Shown: positions 11,728 through 19,880 of the stretch, one piece after another
Layout: each line of letters starts with the position of its first letter
How positions within the stretch are numbered: the stretch's first letter is position 1
NCBI RefSeq assembly: GCF_015207285.1
Contig: NZ_JADEXD010000005.1
Span: 1-64,000 of the forward strand
Reading direction: 5' to 3'
Length of the DNA stretch: 64,000 bases
Source: Tychonema sp. LEGE 07203
Lineage (GTDB): Bacteria; Cyanobacteriota; Cyanobacteriia; Cyanobacteriales; Microcoleaceae
The notes under the pieces: model-generated
Databases searched by the model: none
Told to the model about the DNA's origin: nothing
The model's input: only the letters and a program-made list of their open reading frames with translations
Program-made: the position numbers and the translations under genes

Positions 11728-13776
11728 ATGAATGTGCAGCCCTCCGATCGAGTAAATGTCCTCATAGTTGACGATCGCTCAGAAAATTTGGTGGCTCTGG
11801 AAGCGATTTTGAACAAGCCGTATTACAATTTAGTCAAAGCTACTTCAGGCGCGGAGGCTCTGAGATGCCTGCTTAATGAAGATTTTGCGGTGATTTTGCT
11901 GGACGTGCAGATGCCGGGAATGGATGGATTTGAGACGGCAACAATGATCCGCTCTAGAGATCGATCGCGATCGACTCCGATTATTTTTATCACAGCATTC
12001 AGCAGCAATGACACCCACGTGTTTAAAGGTTATTCTCTGGGGGCGGTGGATTACCTGTTTAAACCCTTGGAACCGGAAATATTGACCTCGAAGGTGCAGG
12101 TATTTGTGGAATTGTTCCAAAAAACTGCCGAGGTGAAACGGCAAGCAACACAGTTAGCTGCTGTTAATGGTGAACTAAGTAAAAGTGAAGAGCGGTTTCG
12201 TACTTTGTGTGCTTGTTCGCCTCTGGGAATTTACTTGGCTGACGTTGCAGGCCGCTGTACTTACATGAATCCCCGCTGTCAAGCGATTTCCGGGTTGATT
12301 TTGGAGGAAAGTTTGGTGTCAGTTTGGCAGCGGTCAGTTCATCCTGAAGATCGCGACCGCGTAGTAGCAGATTGGTTAAATTGGATTAAAGAAGGTCAGG
12401 AATACTCGAGTGAGTTTCGATTAGCTGATAAGGAAAATGTGCGTTGGATTAACGTGCAGTCGTCGCCAATGTTTTCGGATTTGGGAAAACTGATCGGTCA
12501 CGTTGGAACTGTTAGAGATGTCACTGACCGCAAGCAAGCAGAGGAAGAACGCGGCCGACTGCTCCGCGAACAAGTAGCGCGGCAAGAAGCTGAGAGAGCT
12601 AACCAGATGAAGGATGAATTTCTAGCTATTCTTTCCCACGAACTCCGTACTCCTTTAAATGCGATTCTAGGCTGGTCTAGGCTGCTTAGAGCCAAGAAGT
12701 TTGACGAAACAACTATTGATAAAGCCCTAGAAACTATAGAACGCAATGCTAAATCTCAAGCTCAACTAATTGAAGATATTTTAGATGTTTCGCGGATTCT
12801 GCGCGGCAAATTAAATTTTAACTTGTATCCGATTAATTTGAAAAATGTGATTGAGATGGCAATTGAGTCTCTGCGACCGCTGGCTGAGGCCAAATCAATT
12901 GCGATCGAATTTCAAGGTAGCTCTGATGTTGTTACAGTTATAGGCGATAGCGATCGCTTGCAACAAGTAGTCTGGAATTTGCTTTCAAATGCGATTAAGT
13001 TTACTCCTGACGGCGGTAAAGTAGATGTGCGGTTGGAGTTAGTTGGCGGTGAGGCTCAAATTCAGGTAATTGATAGCGGAATTGGTATTGCTGTTGATTT
13101 TCTGCCTTATGTTTTCGATCGCTTCCGCCAAGCTGATAGCAGCACGACTAGATCCTACGGGGGTTTGGGGCTGGGATTGGCGATCGTCAGTCACTTGGTG
13201 GAACAGCACGGCGGTAAGGTTAGGGCAGAGAATAATAGGGGCGGGGGTGCGAAATTTACGGTTTCTCTGCCTGTTGCTCCGAACAGCGGGCAAGGTGCAT
13301 GGGATGATGACTTTGAACTCAATCAGGCGACAGAGGTTCTGCCAACTCTTGCTAATTTGCAATTGCTGGTGGTTGATGATGACGATGACACGCGGGAGTT
13401 TTTGATTGCTTTGCTCGAACAGCAAGGAGCTATAGTGCGATCGGCGGCATCGGTGGCGGGGGCTCTAAGTGCACTGGAGAGTTATTGGCCGGATGTGCTG
13501 CTGAGCGACATTGGAATGCCGGAAGCAGACGGCTATGAGTTGATCGCGCGGGTGAGAGAAATGGAATTGCAGCGCGATCGAAAGATGCCTGCGATCGCCC
13601 TGACGGCCTACGCGAGAGAGTCCGAGCGCCGACAAGCCCTAGAATCTGGTTTCCAGATGCACTTATCTAAACCTGTTGAGGTAACTGAGTTAATTGCAGG
13701 AATTGCTACCCTGACAGGAATCCTCAGAAATCCAGCGAGGCTAAAAACAGTTGAATCATTAAACTTAGCAAGCTAG
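11728..13776 (+). CDS. Hybrid histidine kinase (REC-PAS-HisKA-HATPase-REC)
   Basis: 682 residues from the ATG at 11728; a longer frame opens at 11680, but its extra residues (FAKIKKLKIKK) come from AT-rich repeat-like DNA, so the shorter start is preferred. Domains: receiver 7-125 (Asp59 in LLDVQMPGMDG), coiled linker, PAS about 147-265, HisKA with [11 protein letters not shown] (His304), HATPase_c about 405-515 (NLLSNAIKF, GLGLGLAIV), and a C-terminal receiver about 545-660 (Asp594). The N-terminal receiver suggests it takes phosphate from another kinase, plausibly the poly-HAMP protein encoded upstream; cheR and cheB lie between them in the same orientation. Confidence 0.9.
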   Translation: MNVQPSDRVNVLIVDDRSENLVALEAILNKPYYNLVKATSGAEALRCLLNEDFAVILLDVQMPGMDGFETATMIRSRDRSRSTPIIFITAFSSNDTHVFKGYSLGAVDYLFKPLEPEILTSKVQVFVELFQKTAEVKRQATQLAAVNGELSKSEERFRTLCACSPLGIYLADVAGRCTYMNPRCQAISGLILEESLVSVWQRSVHPEDRDRVVADWLNWIKEGQEYSSEFRLADKENVRWINVQSSPMFSDLGKLIGHVGTVRDVTDRKQAEEERGRLLREQVARQEAERANQMKDEFLAILSHELRTPLNAILGWSRLLRAKKFDETTIDKALETIERNAKSQAQLIEDILDVSRILRGKLNFNLYPINLKNVIEMAIESLRPLAEAKSIAIEFQGSSDVVTVIGDSDRLQQVVWNLLSNAIKFTPDGGKVDVRLELVGGEAQIQVIDSGIGIAVDFLPYVFDRFRQADSSTTRSYGGLGLGLAIVSHLVEQHGGKVRAENNRGGGAKFTVSLPVAPNSGQGAWDDDFELNQATEVLPTLANLQLLVVDDDDDTREFLIALLEQQGAIVRSAASVAGALSALESYWPDVLLSDIGMPEADGYELIARVREMELQRDRKMPAIALTAYARESERRQALESGFQMHLSKPVEVTELIAGIATLTGILRNPARLKTVESLNLAS

Positions 13777-13882
13777 AGATCCGAGACTCCAAGGGACTCG
13801 GCGGTGGAAACCGCGTCTTTTCAAATCAAGTCTGCCTCCGCAGAAAAGCGAGATCGATCGACTGTTGAAGCCGGATTTAGAA

Positions 13883-14866
13883 TCAGGGACGGCGCCACTT
13901 GTTGAGATAAGCTTCGCCAATCCCAGCTACAGCCTGCATTTGACCTAGCTGTTCCCGTAAAGCTTTGATTGTTCTGAGCTGTTCTTGAGACTGTTGCTGC
14001 AAAGCGTCGTAATTTCGATTTTTTGCCTGACTCTGGCTCAATTCGCTTTCTAGATAGGGCAACTTTGTCAGTTGAGCTTGGAAGTTGCCGATCGCACTTG
14101 ACATTTCTGCTAACTTGTGCTGCAAAGCTTCGTAACTCGACTTCGACTTGGCTGCTGTTTCGTGCAATTGCTGTTCGAGATTTTGCTTTTGGGCGGCCAA
14201 TTGCTCTTGCAAAGATGCGATCGTGCTTTCCCGTTCGTTCAACTGCTGCTGCAAAGCTTCGTAACTCGACTTCGACTTGGCTGCTGTTTCGTGCAATTGC
14301 TGTTCGAGATTTTGCTTTTGGGCGGCCAATTGCTCTTGCAAAGATGCGATCGTGCTTTCCCGTTGGCTCAACTGCTGCTGCAAACTTTCGTCCTTCGACT
14401 GCGACAGGGCTTGCTGCAATTGCTGTTCGAGATTTTGCTTTTGGGCCGCCAATTGCTCTTGCAAAGATGCGATCGTGCTTTCCCGTTGGCTCAACTGCTG
14501 CTGCAAAGCGTCGTAACTTGCCTGCAGTGGATTTGGCTGTACCCTTACCTTTTCCGATAGAGTTTCTGCCGTTACACCCCGATCGACTGTGCTTTCTGCG
14601 GCTGTTTCCCCTGAGTCAGCGGTATCGACAGTACCTTCTTCACCTTTTTTCCAAGTGACAGTAACTTCACTTTTGTCCTTAGAAATATCCAGAGCGCCTT
14701 TTGCCAAGCGTTCTAGGAGTTCCGACCTTGATATTCCGAGTTTTCGAGCGATCGTATTCAATCTATCGGCACTCGAAGGAGTCAGCGAAAGTCCGACCTT
14801 GACTTTGCTTTCTGAATTTGAACTAGCTACATTGCGATTTTTTTTGACCATTGGCATTTTCCTCAT
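13883..14866 (-). CDS. Ribbon-helix-helix-like protein with long repetitive coiled coil
   Basis: 327 residues. Residues about 22-58 (KVGLSLTPSSADRLNTIAR, then KLGISRSELLERLAKG) look like a ribbon-helix-helix DNA-binding fold. An acidic linker follows, then a Gln/Glu/Ala coiled coil built of near-identical 41-43-residue units (RESTIASLQEQLAAQKQ repeated three times) up to about residue 250, and a further coiled segment ending LNKWRRP. The units are 129 and 123 bp apart in DNA and almost identical, so the repeat number is likely to vary between strains. Such proteins can act as DNA-binding structural or regulatory factors; the function here is unknown. ATGs at the fourth and sixth codons are alternative starts. 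Confidence 0.8.
   Translation of the reverse strand: MRKMPMVKKNRNVASSNSESKVKVGLSLTPSSADRLNTIARKLGISRSELLERLAKGALDISKDKSEVTVTWKKGEEGTVDTADSGETAAESTVDRGVTAETLSEKVRVQPNPLQASYDALQQQLSQRESTIASLQEQLAAQKQNLEQQLQQALSQSKDESLQQQLSQRESTIASLQEQLAAQKQNLEQQLHETAAKSKSSYEALQQQLNERESTIASLQEQLAAQKQNLEQQLHETAAKSKSSYEALQHKLAEMSSAIGNFQAQLTKLPYLESELSQSQAKNRNYDALQQQSQEQLRTIKALREQLGQMQAVAGIGEAYLNKWRRP
14150..14515. repeat. In-frame tandem repeats (129/123 bp units)
   Basis: CAATTGCTGTTCGAGATTTT recurs at 14165, 14294 and 14417, and GATGCGATCGTGCTTTCCCG follows in each unit. The repeats encode the coiled-coil units of the ribbon-helix-helix-like protein. Confidence 0.9.
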
Positions 14867-14922
14867 GCCAACCTACACTTAATTAGTATAGTGGCTGAAA
14901 CTTCTCTTAAAATCAATTCTTG

Positions 14923-15681
14923 TTACTTACCAATTGTGGCAGCTTGTGGCAGCTTTCGTTCCAAATCGAACAAAAAGCCATGAATGTACTCTTCCGTCCA
15001 TTCCTCACCGTAGAACCGTTTAAACATTCCCCGCGCTGGGTCTTTTTCGGCACGGTACCGCAGATAGCGCAGTTGAGCTTGTAAAATACTATCTAACTTT
15101 GCGCTATCTGTCACGGGTTCGGCGCGATCGACCAAATCCAAATAAGCGCTGAGATAGTCTTTGAATGCTGCAAAAACCCGAGTTTCCACAACCTCTGTTT
15201 CCTTGGGGCGAGTCCACAGAAACGCCGGCGAGAAAAACTGTTTCGCTTCCTCTGGGAAATCCCCACCCCAAGGAAGGTGCGGTTGATGAGTTTGAAAAAT
15301 TTGTTCGATCGGCGCAGTATACTTAGCCTGGTAGTCAGCATCGCCGCCAAACAAAGGCTGCATATCCAGAGCAATTAAATGCCCGCCCGGGAGCGTCACC
15401 AAATCCGCGCCAAAAAACGGCAAATCAAAGTTAAGATGCGGAAAAATCACAAAATTCAGAACTTGCAAACTGTTGCCGCCTTGGACGTGCGCCGCGCGAA
15501 TTTGCCGCAGTTTTGGGGATGAAAAAGCATAACTGGTAGTTACGATTTCCTCTTGGTTTTTCCCTTTCCCGACAGTAGCTTCCTTGAGTTCAAACCCTTC
15601 TGGAATCGGGTAAGACTGTAAGTCTAACCGATTTTTCATCAGAGCGATCGCCGCATCTAAAAAAGGTTGATAAAGAGTCAT
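14923..15681 (-). CDS. pebB: Phycoerythrobilin:ferredoxin oxidoreductase
   Basis: 252 residues, the normal length for ferredoxin-dependent bilin reductases. Family blocks seen: [50 protein letters not shown] and ALDMQPLF; the substrate-pocket Asp lies in the FGADLV block. PebB reduces 15,16-dihydrobiliverdin to phycoerythrobilin with electrons from ferredoxin, giving the chromophore of phycoerythrin. It lies 167 bp downstream of pebA on the same strand, as in phycoerythrin-containing cyanobacteria; the two enzymes channel their intermediate. Assigned to PebB rather than PebA from the [15 protein letters not shown] block and its position. Confidence 0.93.
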   Translation of the reverse strand: MTLYQPFLDAAIALMKNRLDLQSYPIPEGFELKEATVGKGKNQEEIVTTSYAFSSPKLRQIRAAHVQGGNSLQVLNFVIFPHLNFDLPFFGADLVTLPGGHLIALDMQPLFGGDADYQAKYTAPIEQIFQTHQPHLPWGGDFPEEAKQFFSPAFLWTRPKETEVVETRVFAAFKDYLSAYLDLVDRAEPVTDSAKLDSILQAQLRYLRYRAEKDPARGMFKRFYGEEWTEEYIHGFLFDLERKLPQAATIGK

Positions 15682-15739
15682 GTCGATTTTAGCTTTTAGC
15701 TTTTAGATTTTATATTTTAGATTAGATTTCGGCAATCCA

Positions 15740-15815
15740 CAGTTTTGTAGTAATGACTTCAGTTTTTCTGCCACCTTAACTTTAAGTACCCAAGTCCTTA
15801 CTACAAACTTTTCCA
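15740..15815. repeat. Inverted repeat between pebA and pebB
   Basis: TTTTGTAGTAATGACTTCAG and AAGTCCTTACTACAAAC flank about 35 bases. The arms match the element at 45838-45900 (TTTGTAGTGAGGACTTCAGT ... CCTCACTACAGACC), so this is a small extragenic repeat as well as a possible intra-operon hairpin. Confidence 0.6.
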
Positions 15816-15848
15816 ACTTTTTTGGCAGCATCCCTGTAAAATTAGCGG

Positions 15849-16583
15849 TCATCGCGTGCTCGCGGGGACAGCTAAAGGCACAGCATCTTCAAACAAAAAC
15901 TCGTAAAGGAATTTTTCAGCCCATTCGCGACCAAAATAACTGCTAAACAAGCCCGAAGCCGGGTCTCTGTCGGCGCTGTACTGGTCGTAATCTTTTTGAG
16001 CTTTAACGATGCGCTGAATATCTTCCGGGTGAGTCAGCGGTTGTGCCTCCGACAGCATTTTCCAGTACAAATCCAAATAGTCTTTATAGGCTGGATATAC
16101 CCGATTTTCTACTGTTTCCGCATCTGTTTTGGCGAACAGCAAGTATTTAGAAAAATACTGATTGGCATCATAAAATTTCATTTCTAAATTTTGGGCCAAA
16201 TCGTCGTACTTGTCGCGGAGCGATTGTAGAGGTTGAACGTATTTTGCTATATAAGCTTCATCTCTAAATAGCGGCTGAAAGTCGAGAACCACCAAAATTT
16301 TCTTCTTGCCGAAAGACAAGAGGTCAATTCCCAACAGAGGCAAATCGTAATTCTGATTGGGATAAATCACGCAATTAAAAACTTGAGCTGCTTCACCCGC
16401 ATCGATGTAAGTGTAGCGGATTTTTCGCAATTGCGGGCATTCGTAACACCAACTGCGGATTGTAGCTGGGGTTTTGCCGCGCTCGCTGACATTGACTTCC
16501 AACCCGGAGGGAATCGGGCGACTTTGCAAATCAAACCTTTGAAACAGCTCTTGCTCTAGGTATTCCCGAAAAGGCTGGTACAT
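15849..16583 (-). CDS. pebA: 15,16-dihydrobiliverdin:ferredoxin oxidoreductase
   Basis: 244 residues. Blocks typical of PebA: MYQPFREYLEQEL at the start, RKIRYTYIDAGEAAQVFN, YDLPLLGIDLLSFG, KFYDANQYFSKYLLFAKTD and YDQYSADRDPASGLFSS. PebA makes the two-electron reduction of biliverdin IXalpha at the 15,16 bond, using ferredoxin, and hands the product to PebB. First gene of the minus-strand pair; the promoter should lie in 16584-16700. The pair implies that this organism makes phycoerythrin, although no phycoerythrin genes are in the window. Confidence 0.94.
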   Translation of the reverse strand: MYQPFREYLEQELFQRFDLQSRPIPSGLEVNVSERGKTPATIRSWCYECPQLRKIRYTYIDAGEAAQVFNCVIYPNQNYDLPLLGIDLLSFGKKKILVVLDFQPLFRDEAYIAKYVQPLQSLRDKYDDLAQNLEMKFYDANQYFSKYLLFAKTDAETVENRVYPAYKDYLDLYWKMLSEAQPLTHPEDIQRIVKAQKDYDQYSADRDPASGLFSSYFGREWAEKFLYEFLFEDAVPLAVPASTR

Positions 16584-16921
16584 AGCGAATTAACTCGGAT
16601 GGCAAAACTAAGAGCGATCGTAAAGGATGCCGATCGCCCCCGTCTCGTTTATTAGAAACAAAGTAACAATCCGTAACATTAAGGCGGTGCGGCTGGGGCT
16701 GCCCGTTCCGTGCGGGGTAAGTTCCGCCGGCTGCAACGCCCGTCAGGAGAATGAGTTCAACTTTTCAGCTTCCTCAAAAAGTCTGCCAGCAAAATCTTGA
16801 TTCTGAGAAATTGCTCGAATTGTGTCGCTGTTGTGGCGATCGATCGTAACTTCAAAATTTTCAAGTATCGTGGGAAAATTAAATAGTTAAATTGTATTAA
16901 AACTGCACGGGGGTATTTCTA
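16584..16921. other. Divergent intergenic region pebA / subtilase
   Basis: 338 bp between divergent genes, so both promoters should be here. There is a GC-rich patch (about 16684-16745) with weak inverted repeats. No ORF, RNA or classical operator is recognised. Confidence 0.5.
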
Positions 16922-19249
16922 ATGACACAACCGATCGCGCTTTCGGCAAATACCTTACAGAACTATCAAGGAATTGGAGTTCCCGAAGCAAGCCTCCCGC
17001 TGATTCTGCAGCGCGGAGGCGACGAATTGCTGCTGTCAAAAGCCGACGATCGCTTTACAATTCGCCCCTCACCGACAGCATCAATATCGAGCGATTGGGC
17101 GGCGCAAATCCCAGCAAAACTCAACCGCCGCATCGCCCAAAGCAATCTTGAAGAATATCTGGTTGCACCCTCTAACCTAGATGCAGCAATGCAAGCAGCC
17201 CGCGCCAGCGATAGTGTAGCTTTTGCCAGCCATGTCTATTGTCCCGCCAACAATCCGAGTACATTCTTTTATTTAACCGATCGAATTACCATTCAATTTG
17301 GCGAACAAGTAAACGAAACATCGCGAAGCGCGATCGCCAGTTTTGCCGCCTTAAAAATAGTCCGAGAAATAGCAGGAATTCCCAACACCTTTCTCTGCGA
17401 AGTCACCAAACAAGCAACAGAAAACCCGGTCAAAATTGCCAACCGCCTGACAAGATATCCAGAAGTTCTGATTGCCGAGCCCAACATTTTAGTAGAGACT
17501 CAGCAATTCTACACGCCGCGCGATCCGCTGTATCCCAAACAGTGGTATCTCAATAACCAAGGCGGCAGCGAACTTGTCGGCGGCGCTCAAATTTATGCAG
17601 AAGCCGCTTGGGATATAACTCGCGGCGCGCGATCGATCGTAATTGCCGTCGCTGACGATTCAGTTGACTTGACACACCCAGATTTTCAAGGCCAAGGCAA
17701 AATCGTCTCGCCCATCGATTTCAAAGACGGCGACACTTCCCCGATGCCAGTCGCCGAATCCGACAACCACGGCACGAGTTGCGCCGGTGTCGCCGCTGCC
17801 GAAGAAAACGGCAAAGGCATTGTCGGCGTTGCCCCCGGATGCGCCCTGATGCCCATCCGTACTAGCGGTTTTCTCGACGACGATTCTGTCGAAAAAATAT
17901 TCAATTGGGCAGTGGAAAAAGGCGCGGCCGTCATTTCTTGCAGTTGGGGGCCGGGGGCAGTTTACTATCCGCTTTCCCTGCGGCAAAGTGCCGTCATCAC
18001 CAAAGCCGCCACCCAAGGGCGGGGCGGCAGAGGCTGCGTGATTCTGTTCGCTGCGGGCAATGCCAACCGCCCAGTTAACGGCGCGGTTGACGAGAAAGGC
18101 TGGCCGAATAACATTTTGGGCGATCGAACTAAATGGCTGGCAGGATTTGCCGTTCACCCGGATGTGATTGCCGTTGCTGCTTCCACTTCCCTGAACAAAA
18201 AAGCAGCCTACAGCAACTGGGGCAGCAGCATCTCGGTGTGCGCCCCCAGCAACAACGCGCCGCCGGGAACTTGGCTGCCAGAAACCGGATTTATTGCGAC
18301 TGCGCCGGAGGTGACGCAGTATTTGCCCGGTTTGGGGGTGTTTGCTGCCGATCGAGTCGGCCCTGTCGGCTACGACGCGGGGGACTATACTAATACTTTT
18401 GGCGGCACTTCTAGCGCCACTCCAGTAGTCGCTGGAGTTGCAGCTTTGGTGCTTTCGGTCAACCCCCGTTTGACGGCGCGGGAAGTGCGGGGAATTATCG
18501 AACAAACTGCTGACAAAATTGTTGATTCCGAACCCGATCCGCAGTTGGGAAATCGGATGGGAAATTACGATCCTAACAGCCGCCGCAGCGATTGGTTTGG
18601 TTACGGGAAAGTGAATGCTTTGAAAGCTGTCGAAGCTGCGGTGAGAAAGGGCGGCGGCAATCCGAATATCGGCGGTGCGAGGTTTAGCGATATTTCAGGA
18701 CATTGGGCGCAGAAGTTTATTGAGGCTTTGGCTGCGGCTAATATAATTAGCGGTTTTCCTGACGGTTCTTTTAAACCTGATGACAGTTTAAATCGCGCTC
18801 AATATGCGGCGCTGTTGGTGAGTGCGTTTAGTCCGATTCCGAGGCGGTTGGCTACAAATTTTATTGATGTTTCTGCTAGTTTTTGGGCCAGAAGCGCGAT
18901 CGAACGGGCGAATCGGGGGGGGTTTTTGTCGGGGTTTCCGGGGTTGAAGTTCGGCCCGAATCAGAATTTGACTAAGACTGAGGCGATTGTCTCTTTGGTT
19001 AACGGTTTGGAACTTAAGGGCTCGAATCTAGATGTTTTGAATGTTTACACCGATCGATCGCAGATTCCTAATTTTGGTTTGAGTGCAATCGCCGCTGCAA
19101 CTGCTTTGAAGATTGTAGTCAATTATCCGGCGCGCGATCGGCTTTCGCCGCGGCGGGACATTACCCGCGCTGAGATTTCGGCTTTGATTTACCAGACTTT
19201 GGTGGCAATTAATCGGGCTAGGGCGATCGATTCTCCTTACATTGTGTAG
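16922..19249 (+). CDS. Subtilisin-like serine protease with C-terminal SLH domains
   Basis: 775 residues. Residues 1-200 are a propeptide-like region; the peptidase S8 domain is about 215-575 with the triad Asp245 (IVIAVADDSVD), His283 (DNHGTSCAGVAA) and Ser497 (GGTSSATPVVAGVAAL). Three S-layer-homology repeats follow (about 583-775), the first with FSDISGHWAQKFIEAL and ISGFPDGSFKPD. SLH domains bind the cell wall or outer-membrane-linked polysaccharide, so an envelope location is expected, yet the N-terminus (MTQPIALSANTLQNYQGIG) has no recognisable signal peptide. Catalytic residues are intact. It stands alone, with a repeat-filled gap downstream. Confidence 0.9.
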   Translation: MTQPIALSANTLQNYQGIGVPEASLPLILQRGGDELLLSKADDRFTIRPSPTASISSDWAAQIPAKLNRRIAQSNLEEYLVAPSNLDAAMQAARASDSVAFASHVYCPANNPSTFFYLTDRITIQFGEQVNETSRSAIASFAALKIVREIAGIPNTFLCEVTKQATENPVKIANRLTRYPEVLIAEPNILVETQQFYTPRDPLYPKQWYLNNQGGSELVGGAQIYAEAAWDITRGARSIVIAVADDSVDLTHPDFQGQGKIVSPIDFKDGDTSPMPVAESDNHGTSCAGVAAAEENGKGIVGVAPGCALMPIRTSGFLDDDSVEKIFNWAVEKGAAVISCSWGPGAVYYPLSLRQSAVITKAATQGRGGRGCVILFAAGNANRPVNGAVDEKGWPNNILGDRTKWLAGFAVHPDVIAVAASTSLNKKAAYSNWGSSISVCAPSNNAPPGTWLPETGFIATAPEVTQYLPGLGVFAADRVGPVGYDAGDYTNTFGGTSSATPVVAGVAALVLSVNPRLTAREVRGIIEQTADKIVDSEPDPQLGNRMGNYDPNSRRSDWFGYGKVNALKAVEAAVRKGGGNPNIGGARFSDISGHWAQKFIEALAAANIISGFPDGSFKPDDSLNRAQYAALLVSAFSPIPRRLATNFIDVSASFWARSAIERANRGGFLSGFPGLKFGPNQNLTKTEAIVSLVNGLELKGSNLDVLNVYTDRSQIPNFGLSAIAAATALKIVVNYPARDRLSPRRDITRAEISALIYQTLVAINRARAIDSPYIV

Positions 19250-19344
19250 CTAAGCTTTTGTGCATTTAAACTTAACTTTGGGGCGGCAGGACAACCAACC
19301 AACCACAAAAATCTAACATGACTTACGCCAATTTTCTAAAATTA

Positions 19345-19463
19345 CTCGTTACCAGGAAGAGCCTGGAAATGCTTCTGGGGCTCCGAGGAGCCTCCTTTTA
19401 TCTGGCAACTTACAGGAAAGAAGACTGTAGGAGGTGTTTGAGTTATTAAGTTTTCGATCCTTA
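19345..19463. mobile_element. Family D repeat, copy 1
   Basis: Begins CTCGTTACCAGGAAGAGCCT and ends AAGTTTTCGATCCTTA. The reverse complement of nearly the same sequence is at 29693-29811. Non-coding; a few mismatches and small indels separate the copies. Confidence 0.8.
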
Positions 19464-19501
19464 ACATCAAGTTAAATTTAGACTTGCAGTCGGTTTTAAC
19501 T

Positions 19502-19622
19502 GATATAAGAGCACCTGTGGCAAAAACCGGGTTTCTGACCGCCAATTTAGCATCAAAACCTATATCTCTAGTTCAGAAACCCGGTTTTTAAGAGCTTCCA
19601 TACGAATGGTGCTCTTCTGTCC
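19502..19622. mobile_element. Family B MITE-like repeat, copy 1
   Basis: Terminal inverted repeat AAGAGCACC / GGTGCTCTT with an inner inverted pair AAAAACCGGGTTTCTGA / TCAGAAACCCGGTTTTT. Almost identical to 47315-47433. Confidence 0.85.
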
Positions 19623-19635
19623 GTTCCATAAAGAA

Positions 19636-19760
19636 TAGACCTCTTGCAAAATTCCTTTTAATCAAATTTTGGGACGGGCAAGAGAGCCCATCCCACAAGA
19701 AAAAAGATTTTTGTGGGATGGGCTCTCTTGCCCGTCCTAACTATTTTTGCAAGAAGTCTA
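19636..19760. mobile_element. Family C MITE-like palindrome, copy 1
   Basis: 125 bp, nearly a full-length palindrome: TAGACCTCTTGCAAAATTCC at one end, TTTTTGCAAGAAGTCTA at the other, and ATCCCACAAGAAAAAAG / TTTTTTGTGGGAT-like inner arms. The ends start and finish with TA, as expected for TA-targeting (Tc1/mariner, IS630-type) MITEs. The copy at 49636-49760 is in the opposite orientation. Confidence 0.85.
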
Positions 19761-19880
19761 ATGAGTTTTCTTGTGGAACAGGCCTTCCCAGCCTGTTCGT
19801 TTAATTTTCTCAACAGCAGTTGATAGTGTAGGTTGAGCCGTTGGAACAAAACCCAACCTACAGAATCCAGACATCCGCAA

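Noticed and set aside
14023-14658. Plus-strand frames of 211 and 147 codons opposite the coiled-coil gene
   Set aside because: Shadows of the in-frame repeats; the RHH-like head and the coiled coil are on the minus strand.
17660-18505. 281-codon minus-strand frame inside the subtilase
   Set aside because: High-GC third positions of the protease keep the opposite frame open; the catalytic motifs lie on the plus strand.
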